A stretch of DNA of 64,000 nucleotides, from the NCBI RefSeq assembly GCF_030519355.1, contig NZ_JAUMKC010000004.1:1-64000 (forward strand), written 5' to 3'. Positions within the stretch are counted from its first letter, which is position 1. Every line of letters starts with the position of its first letter. A model generated the notes under the pieces. The model made no database searches. It was given only the letters and a program-made list of their open reading frames with translations, and was not told the origin of the DNA. Source of the DNA: Mucilaginibacter sp. L3T2-6. GTDB taxonomy: Bacteria > Bacteroidota > Bacteroidia > Sphingobacteriales > Sphingobacteriaceae. The position numbers and the translations under genes are program-made. This document shows, in pieces, positions 1-8,326 of the stretch.

Positions 1-184
1 TGTGAGGTTGCGGCCCTACGGGGCGAGAATATATTATACTATTTTTTCTACCAATATTGGGCTCCTAACGGAGCCGCATGTATGGCAACCAATGCATGGC
101 CGCATGTGATTACATTTCCCTGCCCCATCGGGGCCGATATTGGTAGAAAACAAACAAAATAGGACGAGCGTGCCGTAGGTACGC
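1..184. repeat. Intergenic direct repeat, copy 1
   Basis: First copy of a ~184-bp direct repeat; the second starts at 275. The first 77 bases are identical in both copies. Inside it, 'ttttctaccaatattgg' (about 46-62) faces its near reverse complement ending in 'attggtagaaaa' (139-150), so each copy is itself a long inverted repeat with ~80 bases between the arms. I see no credible gene in it. Bases 185-274 between the copies are unique and carry nothing I recognise. The same 'attggtagaaaa' core recurs at 10.8-11.5 kb. Confidence 0.85.
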
Positions 185-274
185 CACTTATACGTCATGT
201 AACCAGGCAAATGATTGATTGGGGTAGGGCATACTCTCAAATTGCCGGAATAGCACATTGCAGCGGGCATCATT

Positions 275-458
275 TGTGAGGTTGCGGCCCTACGGGGCGA
301 GAATATATTATACTATTTTTTCTACCAATATTGGGCTCCTAACGGAGCCGCCCGTATGGCAACCGATGCTTGGCCGCATGTGATTACATTTCCCGGGCCC
401 CCATCGGAGCCAAATATTGGTAGAAAAAAACAAAAGAGGACGAGCGTGCCGTAGGTAC
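275..458. repeat. Intergenic direct repeat, copy 2
   Basis: Second copy of the repeat at 1-184, with scattered substitutions after base 77 of the unit. It keeps the facing 'ttttctaccaat' (about 319-331) and 'attggtagaaaa' (about 416-427) arms, and ends in the shared 'gtgccgtaggtacgc'. It lies just past the 3' end of the GH97 gene. Together with copy 1 it accounts for almost all of the gene-free first 499 bases. Confidence 0.85.
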
Positions 459-499
459 GCAACCTATTCGCCACGTATTCGGCAATACATCATAGGATG

Positions 500-2479
500 C
501 TATTCCTTCACCAACTTCACCAAAAATCCGCCGCCCGGCGCAAGGTGTATTTTAATAACGTCCCCCTTTTTTACCGTAGCATCACTTAAAATATAATCGG
601 CTGCATAGCGGTCCGCATTTACACCGTCTTTACAAATGGTGGCTTTATAGGCGCCAGATGCATCCAGAAAATCAAAATTAACGGTTATATCCCTTGGTGT
701 CCAGTTGCTCATGCCGGCAATAAACCAGTTGCTGCCATTTTGCCGGGCGGTTACTATATATTCTCCTACCTTGCCGTCTAATATATTTGTCTCGTCCCAG
801 GTGGTGGGGATGCTGCCCAACAACTCTGTGAATTTTGGCTCCAGCCAGGCCTGCGACGGGTTACCTGAAAATATTTGCATGGGGTTATCATACACCACAA
901 ACATGGCCAGCTGGTGGCAGCGTGTGCCCTGGCTCATTACCATGCCTTCTATCTGCCTGAATCCTTTTTGAGTGGCGTTGTTTAAGATGCCAGGTTCGTA
1001 ATCGAAAGAACCCGCCAGCATGCGCGTAAAGGGCAGCGTCACGTCGTGCTGTGGCGTTACTTTATCGGTCCATATATTGTACTCTGAGCCCAGTACACCT
1101 TCCCTGGTAATATTGTTGGGAAAGGTGCGGTTGAATCCTTTTGGCGGATATGCCCCATGATACATGATCATGATATGATGCTCAGCACAGGCTTTAGCGA
1201 TCCTGTAATAAAAGTTCACCGTTTTCTGATCGTCGCGGTCTATAAAATCCGTCATAATAAAATCAACGCCCCATTTGTTGAAACGGTTTAAGGCGCTGTC
1301 AAGCTGCCTGTTCAACGTATGCGCCAGTGTCCACATGCTTATTTTAATGTTCTTCGCTTTGGCATAGGCCACTATCGTATCCATGTTGATAGCGGGATTA
1401 ATTTTAAAAAGGTCCGTGTTATCGCTCCATCCAGCATCCATCATTATCCTGTCGAACCCAAACCTTTTGGCAAAATCGATATAATATTTATACGATGCCG
1501 TATTGACGCCAGACTTGAAAGGAACATTAAACAAATTGACGTTTATGATCCACTCGTCAGTGGCTTTGCCCGGATGCACCCAGGAGGCATCGCCAATACG
1601 GGTTGGAGAGGCCAGTCTGTAAACTATGTCGTTACCAGGTAATTGCTTGTCTTCACCGGCAATCATAAGCACACGCCAGGGAAAGGTTCTTGTACCTCTT
1701 GTTTTGGCTATATAATTTGCCCGCTCTGTAACCCCCATTTGCGGATAATCACCTGCAGTTAATTTTTCCTGTAACGGGTAACGGGCGAATTTCGCTTCTA
1801 AAACGCCGGCTGCGGTTCCGCTTAAAAACATCCCCGGGTAATCCTCCAGGTCAGATTCAATAATTGCAATCTTAGGACTAACCGGCGGCGCTACCAGGAC
1901 GGGTGTATAACCCACCTCTGTGTCTTTTATCGAGTCAAGCCGCCTTAATGGGTATAATTCTTCAAAGCTTGTATGAAAAACATCAGCGTCGTCCCTTTTA
2001 TGTATGGCAGGGAAATAAGCGGCCGAAGATGCCGGGAAATGGAACGAAGCGATTTCGTTTTGTACAGTAATAGAATCTTTAAATGATGTAGAAAACCGGT
2101 AAGCAACGCCGTCATCATATACCCTGAATTCCGCTTTATAAGGTTTCCTGAATGTTATCGAGAGTAAATTATAATCGTCCTTAATTCTCCTTCTTTTTTC
2201 CGGGACAGGAGAGACGATTTCATTAGTGACTGATTTTGCCGTATGTGATTTGATGCTGTTATCTGATGAGAAGCTTTGACGATTGGATAATAGCATGTCG
2301 GCCACCGAGGGCTTCAATACTATTTTGTTGTCTTCATAAACGCAATAGTTCAACGCTTTATCCATCCATATCTTTACGCAGATTTTTCCCGAAGGAGAAC
2401 AAACAGACAAGGTATCAGTACACCTGGCATAGAAGGTAAAGTACAGAAGGAACGCAGTTAATAGGTATCTTTTCATCAT
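500..2479 (-). CDS. Glycoside hydrolase family 97 (SusB-like alpha-glycosidase)
   Basis: A 659-residue exported alpha-glucosidase or alpha-galactosidase of family GH97, the SusB family of Bacteroidota starch and galactoside utilisation. Residues 1-20 form a signal peptide. An N-terminal beta domain runs to about residue 290, followed by a TIM-barrel core with 'IMMDAGW' (345-351), 'MTDFIDRDDQ' (409-418) and 'YHGAYPPKG' (440-448), and a C-terminal beta domain. The Asp-rich 409-418 segment falls where retaining GH97 members place their Asp nucleophile; inverting members use Glu bases instead, so a retaining galactosidase-type mechanism is my tentative inference. It lies 89 bp downstream of the M13 peptidase gene on the same strand. 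No SusC/SusD pair is adjacent, so this is not a classical PUL. Family call is firm, substrate is not. Confidence 0.9.
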   Translation of the reverse strand: MMKRYLLTAFLLYFTFYARCTDTLSVCSPSGKICVKIWMDKALNYCVYEDNKIVLKPSVADMLLSNRQSFSSDNSIKSHTAKSVTNEIVSPVPEKRRRIKDDYNLLSITFRKPYKAEFRVYDDGVAYRFSTSFKDSITVQNEIASFHFPASSAAYFPAIHKRDDADVFHTSFEELYPLRRLDSIKDTEVGYTPVLVAPPVSPKIAIIESDLEDYPGMFLSGTAAGVLEAKFARYPLQEKLTAGDYPQMGVTERANYIAKTRGTRTFPWRVLMIAGEDKQLPGNDIVYRLASPTRIGDASWVHPGKATDEWIINVNLFNVPFKSGVNTASYKYYIDFAKRFGFDRIMMDAGWSDNTDLFKINPAINMDTIVAYAKAKNIKISMWTLAHTLNRQLDSALNRFNKWGVDFIMTDFIDRDDQKTVNFYYRIAKACAEHHIMIMYHGAYPPKGFNRTFPNNITREGVLGSEYNIWTDKVTPQHDVTLPFTRMLAGSFDYEPGILNNATQKGFRQIEGMVMSQGTRCHQLAMFVVYDNPMQIFSGNPSQAWLEPKFTELLGSIPTTWDETNILDGKVGEYIVTARQNGSNWFIAGMSNWTPRDITVNFDFLDASGAYKATICKDGVNADRYAADYILSDATVKKGDVIKIHLAPGGGFLVKLVKE

Positions 2480-2568
2480 CAGGGAGTAGATTTATAAGTT
2501 GGCAGTAGTAAATATAGCAAATGCCACCCGGGTTACAGATGGCATTGCGTTTATTCAAAATCAGATTC

Positions 2569-4614
2569 CTACCAAACCTTCACTCTGTCCTTATCCTCCC
2601 TGTACATTTTGGCGCCTGGTTTTATACCGAATGCATCGTAAAACTGCTGCATATTTGATACCGGGCCGTTAACACGGTACATGGGCGGCGAATGCGGATC
2701 GATACTAACCAGGCGGCGGGTTAATTGGTCGCTGCGTTTGGCGCGCCATACCTGGGCGCACGAAAGGAAGAAGCGTTGATCGGGCGTCAGGCCGTCAATC
2801 TTGGTATTGCTCTTCCCTTCCGGAGTGTTTTTAAAGGCCTGGTAAGCAATAGCGAGCCCGCCAATATCAGCAAGGTTTTCGCCTTGCGTTAAATTGCCAT
2901 TTAGGTGTAAGGTGTCTAAAACGGTGTACTTGTTATATTCATCAATTACCACCTTTACACGAGCATTAAACTTGGCAGCATCTTCTTTGGTCCACCAGTC
3001 TTTCAGATTCCCGTCCTTGTCATACTGGCGGCCCTGATCATCAAAACCATGGGTCATCTCGTGGCCTATAACCAGGCCGATTGCGCCGTAATTAATGGCA
3101 TCATCAGCGTTGTTGTCAAAAAATGGCCATTGCAGTATGCCTGCCGGGAAAGTTATGTCGTTAAAGGCCGGGTTATAAGATGCATTGATAGTGGGCGACG
3201 TCATTCCCCATTCTGTTTTATCAACAGGCTTGTTAATTTTCTTTACGGATTCGTTATAGTTATGCCTGGCAATAGCCTGCAGGTTTTTGTAATAAGTGTC
3301 TTTCGTTATTACCACGTCATCATAATTCTTCCATTTATCCGGATAGCCGATCTTTTTGGTGATGGCGTTCAGCTTGTCAAGCGCGCGTTGTTTTGTTTCA
3401 GGACCCATCCAGTCCAGTTTTTGTATACGGTCGCGGTACACGTTCAGCAGGTTATTTACCAGGCTGAGCATTCGTTTTTTGGCATCCGCAGGAAAATATT
3501 TCTCTACGTAAAGCTGACCCAACAAGTCGCCCAGCGAATCATCCACCTTATCAACCATCTTTTTCCAGCGTTCCTTCTGCACTTTCTGGCCATTCAGTAC
3601 TTTGCCGTAAAAGTCAAAGTGGGCGTTCACAAAGCGTTTGCTGAGTGCAGTCGCTGCGTCATTGAGCACTCCAAAGGCAGCCTTGTCTTTCCATACGGCT
3701 ATTGGCTGGCTTTTTAATAAACCGTCCAAAGCTTTATAATAGCCGGGCTGACCAACCAGCACCGTATCGGTTTTTAATCCCATCAGGTTGAATACGCCCC
3801 CAAGGTCAATATCAGGTACCTGTTTTTGAAAATCAGCTGAAGTAAACTTGTTATAATTCCGCACAGGGTCGCGCAGCTCTTCCGGACTTAAGTGCGACCT
3901 GGCAATTTCGGTTTCCAGCTTTAAAATGCCATTGGCTTTAGCGGTTGCGGTTGCAGCATCCACACCGGTAAGGGTAAACAGCTTCGCAATATATTTTACA
4001 TATTCTTTCCTGATGTTCACAGAAGCGGAGTCGGTTTTTAAGTAGGACCCTTTCTCGTCAAGGGTTAAGCCGGTTTGGTCGAAATGCACCACATTTTTAT
4101 TGGCTATCCTGTCGTCAGGTGCTACGTAAAAGCCAAATAAAAAACCCCCGCCATCCTTGAAACCGGCGGCAGCTAAGGTTACCAGTTCTTTATAATCCGC
4201 AACGGCGTCAATCTTTGCCAGTAGAGGTTTAACAGGCTCGTAGCCTAATTTTTCAATAGTGACGGTATCCATCCCGCTCTTATAAAAGTCCGCAACTTTT
4301 TGTTCCTTGCTGCCCTGCGGGTTATCATTCACGCCAACGTCCTCCAGTATCTGGTGGAGGTGTTTCTGGTTATCATTAAAAAGCATATTAGCCAGGCCCC
4401 AACTGTTCTCGCTTGGCGGAATTTTAGTATCCTTTATCCATTTGCCGTTGGCATATAAAAAGAAATTGTCGCCGGGGTTTACGGTAGTGTCCATTCCCGA
4501 TTTATCAAAAAAAACAGTGCGCTTCGCCGGTTCTGTCGAAGATGTTTTCGGTTGGCTGCATCCGGCAACCGTAATTACAGGTATGGTTAATAAAAGGTAC
4601 TTGGTTAATCTCAT
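2569..4614 (-). CDS. M13 family zinc metallopeptidase (neprilysin/PepO-like lipoprotein)
   Basis: A 681-residue oligopeptidase of family M13, which cleaves short peptides in the periplasm or at the cell surface. The N-terminus is a lipoprotein signal with lipobox 'VAGC' near residue 19. The zinc site is complete: HEMTH at 518-522 (two His ligands and the catalytic Glu) and ENLAD at 579-583 (third ligand Glu plus Asp). The substrate-positioning 'DPHSPP' follows near 640. It ends in 'VKVW', the usual short aromatic C-terminus of the family. Length is normal for bacterial M13 enzymes. It is divergent from the YkuK-like gene and could be co-transcribed with the GH97 gene 89 bp downstream. Confidence 0.94.
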   Translation of the reverse strand: MRLTKYLLLTIPVITVAGCSQPKTSSTEPAKRTVFFDKSGMDTTVNPGDNFFLYANGKWIKDTKIPPSENSWGLANMLFNDNQKHLHQILEDVGVNDNPQGSKEQKVADFYKSGMDTVTIEKLGYEPVKPLLAKIDAVADYKELVTLAAAGFKDGGGFLFGFYVAPDDRIANKNVVHFDQTGLTLDEKGSYLKTDSASVNIRKEYVKYIAKLFTLTGVDAATATAKANGILKLETEIARSHLSPEELRDPVRNYNKFTSADFQKQVPDIDLGGVFNLMGLKTDTVLVGQPGYYKALDGLLKSQPIAVWKDKAAFGVLNDAATALSKRFVNAHFDFYGKVLNGQKVQKERWKKMVDKVDDSLGDLLGQLYVEKYFPADAKKRMLSLVNNLLNVYRDRIQKLDWMGPETKQRALDKLNAITKKIGYPDKWKNYDDVVITKDTYYKNLQAIARHNYNESVKKINKPVDKTEWGMTSPTINASYNPAFNDITFPAGILQWPFFDNNADDAINYGAIGLVIGHEMTHGFDDQGRQYDKDGNLKDWWTKEDAAKFNARVKVVIDEYNKYTVLDTLHLNGNLTQGENLADIGGLAIAYQAFKNTPEGKSNTKIDGLTPDQRFFLSCAQVWRAKRSDQLTRRLVSIDPHSPPMYRVNGPVSNMQQFYDAFGIKPGAKMYREDKDRVKVW

Positions 4615-4882
4615 AGTTACAGGGTTTGTACGTTAAAGATAGTGTTTTTTAATAGTCCATAAACGAGAGCATAGTCCTTTGAAAAAGAAAAAATCTTTAA
4701 ATGATAACTTCTAACTATGGTTTATGGTGTATTGCTTATGGACTCCAATAATATAATCTGTTAATATTCAGTTAAATGTTAACAAATAAATCATATTATA
4801 TTGACGTTTATATGGAACGTTATCGCTTATTTTTATAGACCCAAAGCGGGTCAGGTAAAATTTAACTTCAAAAATTGAATTT

Positions 4883-5356
4883 ATGACCTGGAGAAAATTT
4901 AGCGGCGAGGTCATCAGCTCGCCAATCATGGAGGAGGTTGAACGCACAATTGAACGGGAAACCGCCCTCGGCAACAAGCTCAAAGTTTGTATCGGCACCG
5001 ATTCGCAGGTAAAAGGTAACATCACTGATTTTGCTACAGTAATTGTTTTTCTGCGTGAGCAGCGCGGCGGATTTATGTTTATCCACCAGGAGCGTACCTC
5101 GCAAAAAATGGGCATTAAAGAAAGGATGCTTACCGAGGTACAAAAGTCAATAGATATTGCCTATAAGCTTTGTGACCTGCTGGACTTGTATGATGTTGAT
5201 CTGGAGGTACATGCCGATATTAACACCAACCCGATGTTTAAAAGCAACCAGGCCCTGCACGAGGCCATGGGTTATATTCTGAGCATGGGCTTTGTGTTTA
5301 AAGCTAAACCCGAGGCCTTTGCCAGCTCGGCCTGCGCCAACAAAATCGTTCAGTAA
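4883..5356 (+). CDS. YkuK-like RNase H fold protein (DUF458)
   Basis: A 157-residue protein of the DUF458/YkuK family, predicted to adopt an RNase H-like fold. The acidic residues expected of the fold are present: Asp40 in 'IGTDSQVKG' and Asp112 in 'HADINTNP'. No signal peptide or membrane segment is seen, so it is cytoplasmic. The family's biochemical role is not established; nuclease activity is a fold-based prediction. It starts at an ATG with no Shine-Dalgarno, as usual here, and stands alone between a divergent peptidase and a sulfurtransferase gene that has its own promoter-like box. Confidence 0.85.
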   Translation: MTWRKFSGEVISSPIMEEVERTIERETALGNKLKVCIGTDSQVKGNITDFATVIVFLREQRGGFMFIHQERTSQKMGIKERMLTEVQKSIDIAYKLCDLLDLYDVDLEVHADINTNPMFKSNQALHEAMGYILSMGFVFKAKPEAFASSACANKIVQ

Positions 5357-5383
5357 AATTACTGAAAACAATTCCGGCATAGT

Positions 5384-5391
5384 TATATTTG
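5384..5391 (+). promoter_or_regulatory. Promoter -7 box of the sulfurtransferase gene
   Basis: TATATTTG matches the Bacteroidota -7 consensus TAnnTTTG exactly and sits 25 bases before the ATG at 5417. A TTTG -33 element at the normal 19-base spacing is not evident (the sequence there is 'actg'), so the box is supported only by the -7 match and its position. Confidence 0.5.
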
Positions 5392-5416
5392 ATTTTTATA
5401 CATCAGATACAAACTT

Positions 5417-6256
5417 ATGTCGCCTCTAATTGAAATTAATGACCCTGCTTTTAACGACCCGGACATCGTCCTTATCGATGCGCGGGGTGGGCAGGATTCC
5501 CGCCAACGCTACCTTGGCGGTCATCTTGAAAACGCCATACACGCCGACCTGGATAAACACCTGGCGGCAAAAGTTACCGATGCTTCACAAGGCGGCCGTC
5601 ACCCGCTGCCGGATGTAAGTGAATTTTCGGCCCTGCTCGGCAGTTGGGGTATTACTCCCCAGAGTCATGTAATAATTTACGACGATAAAAGCGCTGCCTT
5701 TGCCGCAGCCCGTTTGTGGTGGATGCTGCGTGCGCTGGGGCATGAAAAAGTGCAGGTGCTAAACGGAGGATTACAGGCTGCCAACAGGGCCGGCATAACT
5801 TTAAACACCGAAGAATACACGCCAGTACCCGTTAAACCTTACCATACCCACGGCGATTATGCAGGCACGGTTGATATTGATGAAGCAGGTGAAGCCGCGC
5901 AGGATGACAGCAGGTTGGTGATCGACGTTCGTGAGAAGCCGCGCTATCTCGGTCAGACAGAACCCATAGATTTAATAGCAGGTCATATCCCCGGTGCTGT
6001 CAATCTGCCTTATATATTGAATCTTGATGCCGATGGTAAATTTTTGCCCGCTGATGTTTTGCGCAGTCTCTATAATGATACTATTGGCAATGTAGCGCCG
6101 GAAGATGTGATTGTACATTGCGGATCGGGCGTGACTGCTTGTCATACCTTACTGGGGATGGCTTATGCAGGTATAACGGAACCGAAATTGTACGTGGGCT
6201 CGTGGAGTGAATGGTCGAGAAGGGATTTACCGATGGCGGGAGCGCAAAGGTATTAA
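5417..6256 (+). CDS. 3-mercaptopyruvate/thiosulfate sulfurtransferase (two rhodanese domains)
   Basis: A 279-residue tandem-rhodanese enzyme that moves sulfane sulfur from 3-mercaptopyruvate or thiosulfate to an acceptor such as cyanide or thiols. Domain 1 (about 5-130) is the inactive copy. Domain 2 (about 155-275) has the active-site loop 'CGSGVTA' with Cys235. The small uncharged CGSGVT loop is typical of mercaptopyruvate sulfurtransferases, whereas thiosulfate enzymes usually carry a basic loop (CRKGVT), so MST is preferred. The N-terminus has no signal peptide, indicating a cytoplasmic protein. It is followed by a palindromic repeat and an acetyltransferase gene. Confidence 0.9.
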   Translation: MSPLIEINDPAFNDPDIVLIDARGGQDSRQRYLGGHLENAIHADLDKHLAAKVTDASQGGRHPLPDVSEFSALLGSWGITPQSHVIIYDDKSAAFAAARLWWMLRALGHEKVQVLNGGLQAANRAGITLNTEEYTPVPVKPYHTHGDYAGTVDIDEAGEAAQDDSRLVIDVREKPRYLGQTEPIDLIAGHIPGAVNLPYILNLDADGKFLPADVLRSLYNDTIGNVAPEDVIVHCGSGVTACHTLLGMAYAGITEPKLYVGSWSEWSRRDLPMAGAQRY

Positions 6257-6280
6257 AGATAATAAATTGTTCACCGCAGG

Positions 6281-6298
6281 GACGCGATGCATCGCGTC
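6281..6298. repeat. 18-bp perfect palindrome
   Basis: 'gacgcgatgcatcgcgtc' is its own reverse complement. A degraded relative, 'agacacaatgcattgcgttt', lies 62 bases on at 6343-6362. Palindromes of this type are dispersed in many bacterial genomes. Here both sit between the sulfurtransferase stop and the acetyltransferase start, so they could be transcribed as hairpins, but no terminator T-run follows. Confidence 0.7.
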
Positions 6299-6381
6299 TC
6301 CCACAGGACAGGTCTGAAAATGTCAAGCCGGCTGCTCTCGTAAGACACAATGCATTGCGTTTCTATAAGCGAAACATACCT

Positions 6382-6843
6382 ATGAATGAAATTATCACCC
6401 GCAAGGCCCAGCCCTCCGACCTTGAAACACTACTATTCTTCGAACAAGGCATCGTCGCCGCCGAACGCCCTTTTGATCCAACCCTAAAAGAAGGCGAAAT
6501 TCATTACTACGATTTGGCGAAACTGATTGACGACCCCGACTTTGCGGTAATAGTGGCCGAACTGAATGGCGAGGTAATCGGGTCCGGTTATGCCCGGGTA
6601 ACGCAATCAAAGAACTATCTTAAGCACGACCGGCATTGCTACCTGGGTTTCATGTACGTAAAACCCGAATATCGGGGCAGAGGGGTAAATAGCAAGGTTT
6701 TGGATGCCCTTAAGCAATGGACTAAAAGCCAGGGCATAAATGAATTGCGGCTGGAAGTTTATAACGACAATCAGCCGGCCGTCAGGGCCTATGAAAAAGC
6801 CGGCTTTACGCCAAATTTACTCGAGATGCGGCTGGGATTATAA
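6382..6843 (+). CDS. GNAT family N-acetyltransferase
   Basis: A 153-residue acetyltransferase of the GNAT superfamily, transferring acetyl from acetyl-CoA to an unknown amine. The central 'YVKPEYRGRGVNSKV' carries the R/Q-x-x-G-x-G/A acetyl-CoA pyrophosphate loop, and 'AVRAYEKAGF' is the usual C-terminal alpha4/beta7 signature. The reading frame is open back to 6211, but the upstream part crosses the palindromic repeat and has no family similarity, so I start at ATG 6382 (MNEIITRKAQ). Substrate cannot be predicted. Confidence 0.85.
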   Translation: MNEIITRKAQPSDLETLLFFEQGIVAAERPFDPTLKEGEIHYYDLAKLIDDPDFAVIVAELNGEVIGSGYARVTQSKNYLKHDRHCYLGFMYVKPEYRGRGVNSKVLDALKQWTKSQGINELRLEVYNDNQPAVRAYEKAGFTPNLLEMRLGL

Positions 6844-6912
6844 ACTATAACTTTTTAACAAACTGCCAACTGCACACTGCCGACTGCCAACTTTTCCCTA
6901 CCTTCGCTGCAC

Positions 6913-7584
6913 ATGGGCAACAACATCATCGTAGCTATAGATGGTTATTCATCTTGCGGAAAAAGCACCCTGGCAAAGGCTTTAGCCAAAAAGCTTCATT
7001 TTATTTATGTTGACAGCGGCGCAATGTACAGGGCGGTAGCCCTTTATTTTCTTCGTAATAATATCGATATCAACAACCACGAGCAGGTTGTCGAAGCGCT
7101 TAAAGATATTCACCTTAATTTTCATTCGCGCGATTACCAAACGCATATCACCTTAAATGATGAGGAAGTTTCTGATGAAATAAGGCAGATGCCTGTATCA
7201 GAAGCGGTGAGCGCTGTATCAGCTATCCGCGAGGTGCGGCATGAGATGGTAAAACAGCAGCAGCGCATGGGCAGATCAAAAAATATAGTGATGGACGGCC
7301 GTGATATCGGTACCGCTGTATTCCCCGATGCCCCGATTAAAATTTTCATGACTGCCGATCCGCTTGTCCGCGCCGAAAGGCGCTTTAAAGAGCTGCAGCC
7401 AAAGAACCCCGATATTACCCTGGAAGATGTTTTCGAAAACCTGGCACACCGCGACTACCAGGACACCACACGGGCAGAAAGTCCGCTTGTACGTGCCGAA
7501 GACGCCATCATCTTGGATAATACCGATTTAACGCCAGATGAGCAGTTGCTGTTTGCGCTGAGCAAGGTTGAGCCATTACTATGA
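6913..7584 (+). CDS. cmk: Cytidylate kinase
   Basis: A 223-residue (d)CMP kinase that phosphorylates CMP and dCMP to the diphosphates in pyrimidine nucleotide supply. The P-loop 'GYSSCGKST' is at 11-19, 'VDSGAMYRA' follows in the NMP-binding region, and 'DGRDIGTAVFP' (128-138) is the family hallmark. The LID region is 'HRDYQDTTRAESPL'. Length fits the family. The 65 bases upstream hold short imperfect repeats of an 'aactgcc' word (about 6858-6892). The gene converges on a dCMP deaminase, so two pyrimidine nucleotide enzymes sit side by side. Confidence 0.95.
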   Translation: MGNNIIVAIDGYSSCGKSTLAKALAKKLHFIYVDSGAMYRAVALYFLRNNIDINNHEQVVEALKDIHLNFHSRDYQTHITLNDEEVSDEIRQMPVSEAVSAVSAIREVRHEMVKQQQRMGRSKNIVMDGRDIGTAVFPDAPIKIFMTADPLVRAERRFKELQPKNPDITLEDVFENLAHRDYQDTTRAESPLVRAEDAIILDNTDLTPDEQLLFALSKVEPLL

Positions 7585-7682
7585 TTTCACAGATTAGAGG
7601 ATGATTTTTCGTCCTCTGCCTGTTTTTCGGCGGCACTCAAGAAGGCTGCCCCGTTTCACCGATTCATTAATCGCAAAAAAGG

Positions 7683-7727
7683 GAAGGACAAATCGATAAT
7701 CAAACTTCTAAATCGGTGTTGTCCTTC
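7683..7727. terminator. Possible bidirectional terminator between convergent genes
   Basis: 'gaaggacaa' (7683-7691) and 'ttgtccttc' (7719-7727) are perfect 9-bp inverted arms around a 27-base loop. They lie between the convergent cytidylate kinase and dCMP deaminase genes, the second arm ending 2 bases before the deaminase stop codon. A smaller hairpin, 'gaggatg...cgtcctc', is at 7597-7616. Neither has a long T-run. Confidence 0.4.
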
Positions 7728-7728
7728 G

Positions 7729-8199
7729 TTAATCGGTGTAGTCTTCATCAATAAATCTTTCGGCAGGCACTCCAAACTTATTTAGAAAGTCAACTCCTTC
7801 GTCGCTACCAATGCCTTTATAGGCAGCATACGATTTATCGTACAAAACCTTTTTAATCCCCGCTGAAAAAATTAGTCTTGCACATGGCAGGCAAGGGGAG
7901 AGGGTGCAATATAAAGTAGCTCCTTCAAGATTTGCGCCGTTTTTTACGGCATAAAGTATGGCATTTTGTTCAGCATGAAGGGCAAGTGAGCAACTTCCTT
8001 TTGAGTCGCGGGCGCAGCCCGTTTCAGGCCATTCCTCATCGCAATTGTGGGTGCCCGCAGGCGGGCCGTTATAGCCTATAGAAATAATACGTGTATCCTT
8101 TACCAAGACAGCACCTACCTGTGCTTTTACGCAATGCGAGCGCATGGCCAGGTCGGTAGCCAGGTTCATATATATACGGTCGAAGCTTGGTTTTGCCAT
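7729..8199 (-). CDS. Deoxycytidylate (dCMP) deaminase
   Basis: A 156-residue zinc deaminase of the dCMP/ComEB family, converting dCMP to dUMP for thymidylate synthesis. The zinc site is intact: 'HAEQNA' (His75 ligand, Glu77 proton shuttle) and 'PCLPC' (Cys103 and Cys106 ligands). The early 'YNGPPAG' is a dCMP deaminase feature, and the extra Cys/His set (His51, Cys53, Cys62) could form the second zinc site known in some members. It is soluble, with no signal peptide. It lies downstream of the sugar permease gene on the same strand, 127 bp away, and is convergent with cmk. Confidence 0.92.
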   Translation of the reverse strand: MAKPSFDRIYMNLATDLAMRSHCVKAQVGAVLVKDTRIISIGYNGPPAGTHNCDEEWPETGCARDSKGSCSLALHAEQNAILYAVKNGANLEGATLYCTLSPCLPCARLIFSAGIKKVLYDKSYAAYKGIGSDEGVDFLNKFGVPAERFIDEDYTD

Positions 8200-8326
8200 G
8201 GGATATAGATTAGTTATTGGAAATCAGACGTAGAAGAAATATAGTGGGGCTGATGTCCAGGCTTTATAAAAAAAAGAGGTTAGAAACCAACTAATCTCTG
8301 GTCTCCAACCTCTGGATTCTAAAATA

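Noticed and set aside
34..273. 79-codon minus-strand frame at the window start
   Set aside because: It lies inside the repeat unit; the second copy of the unit does not keep the frame.
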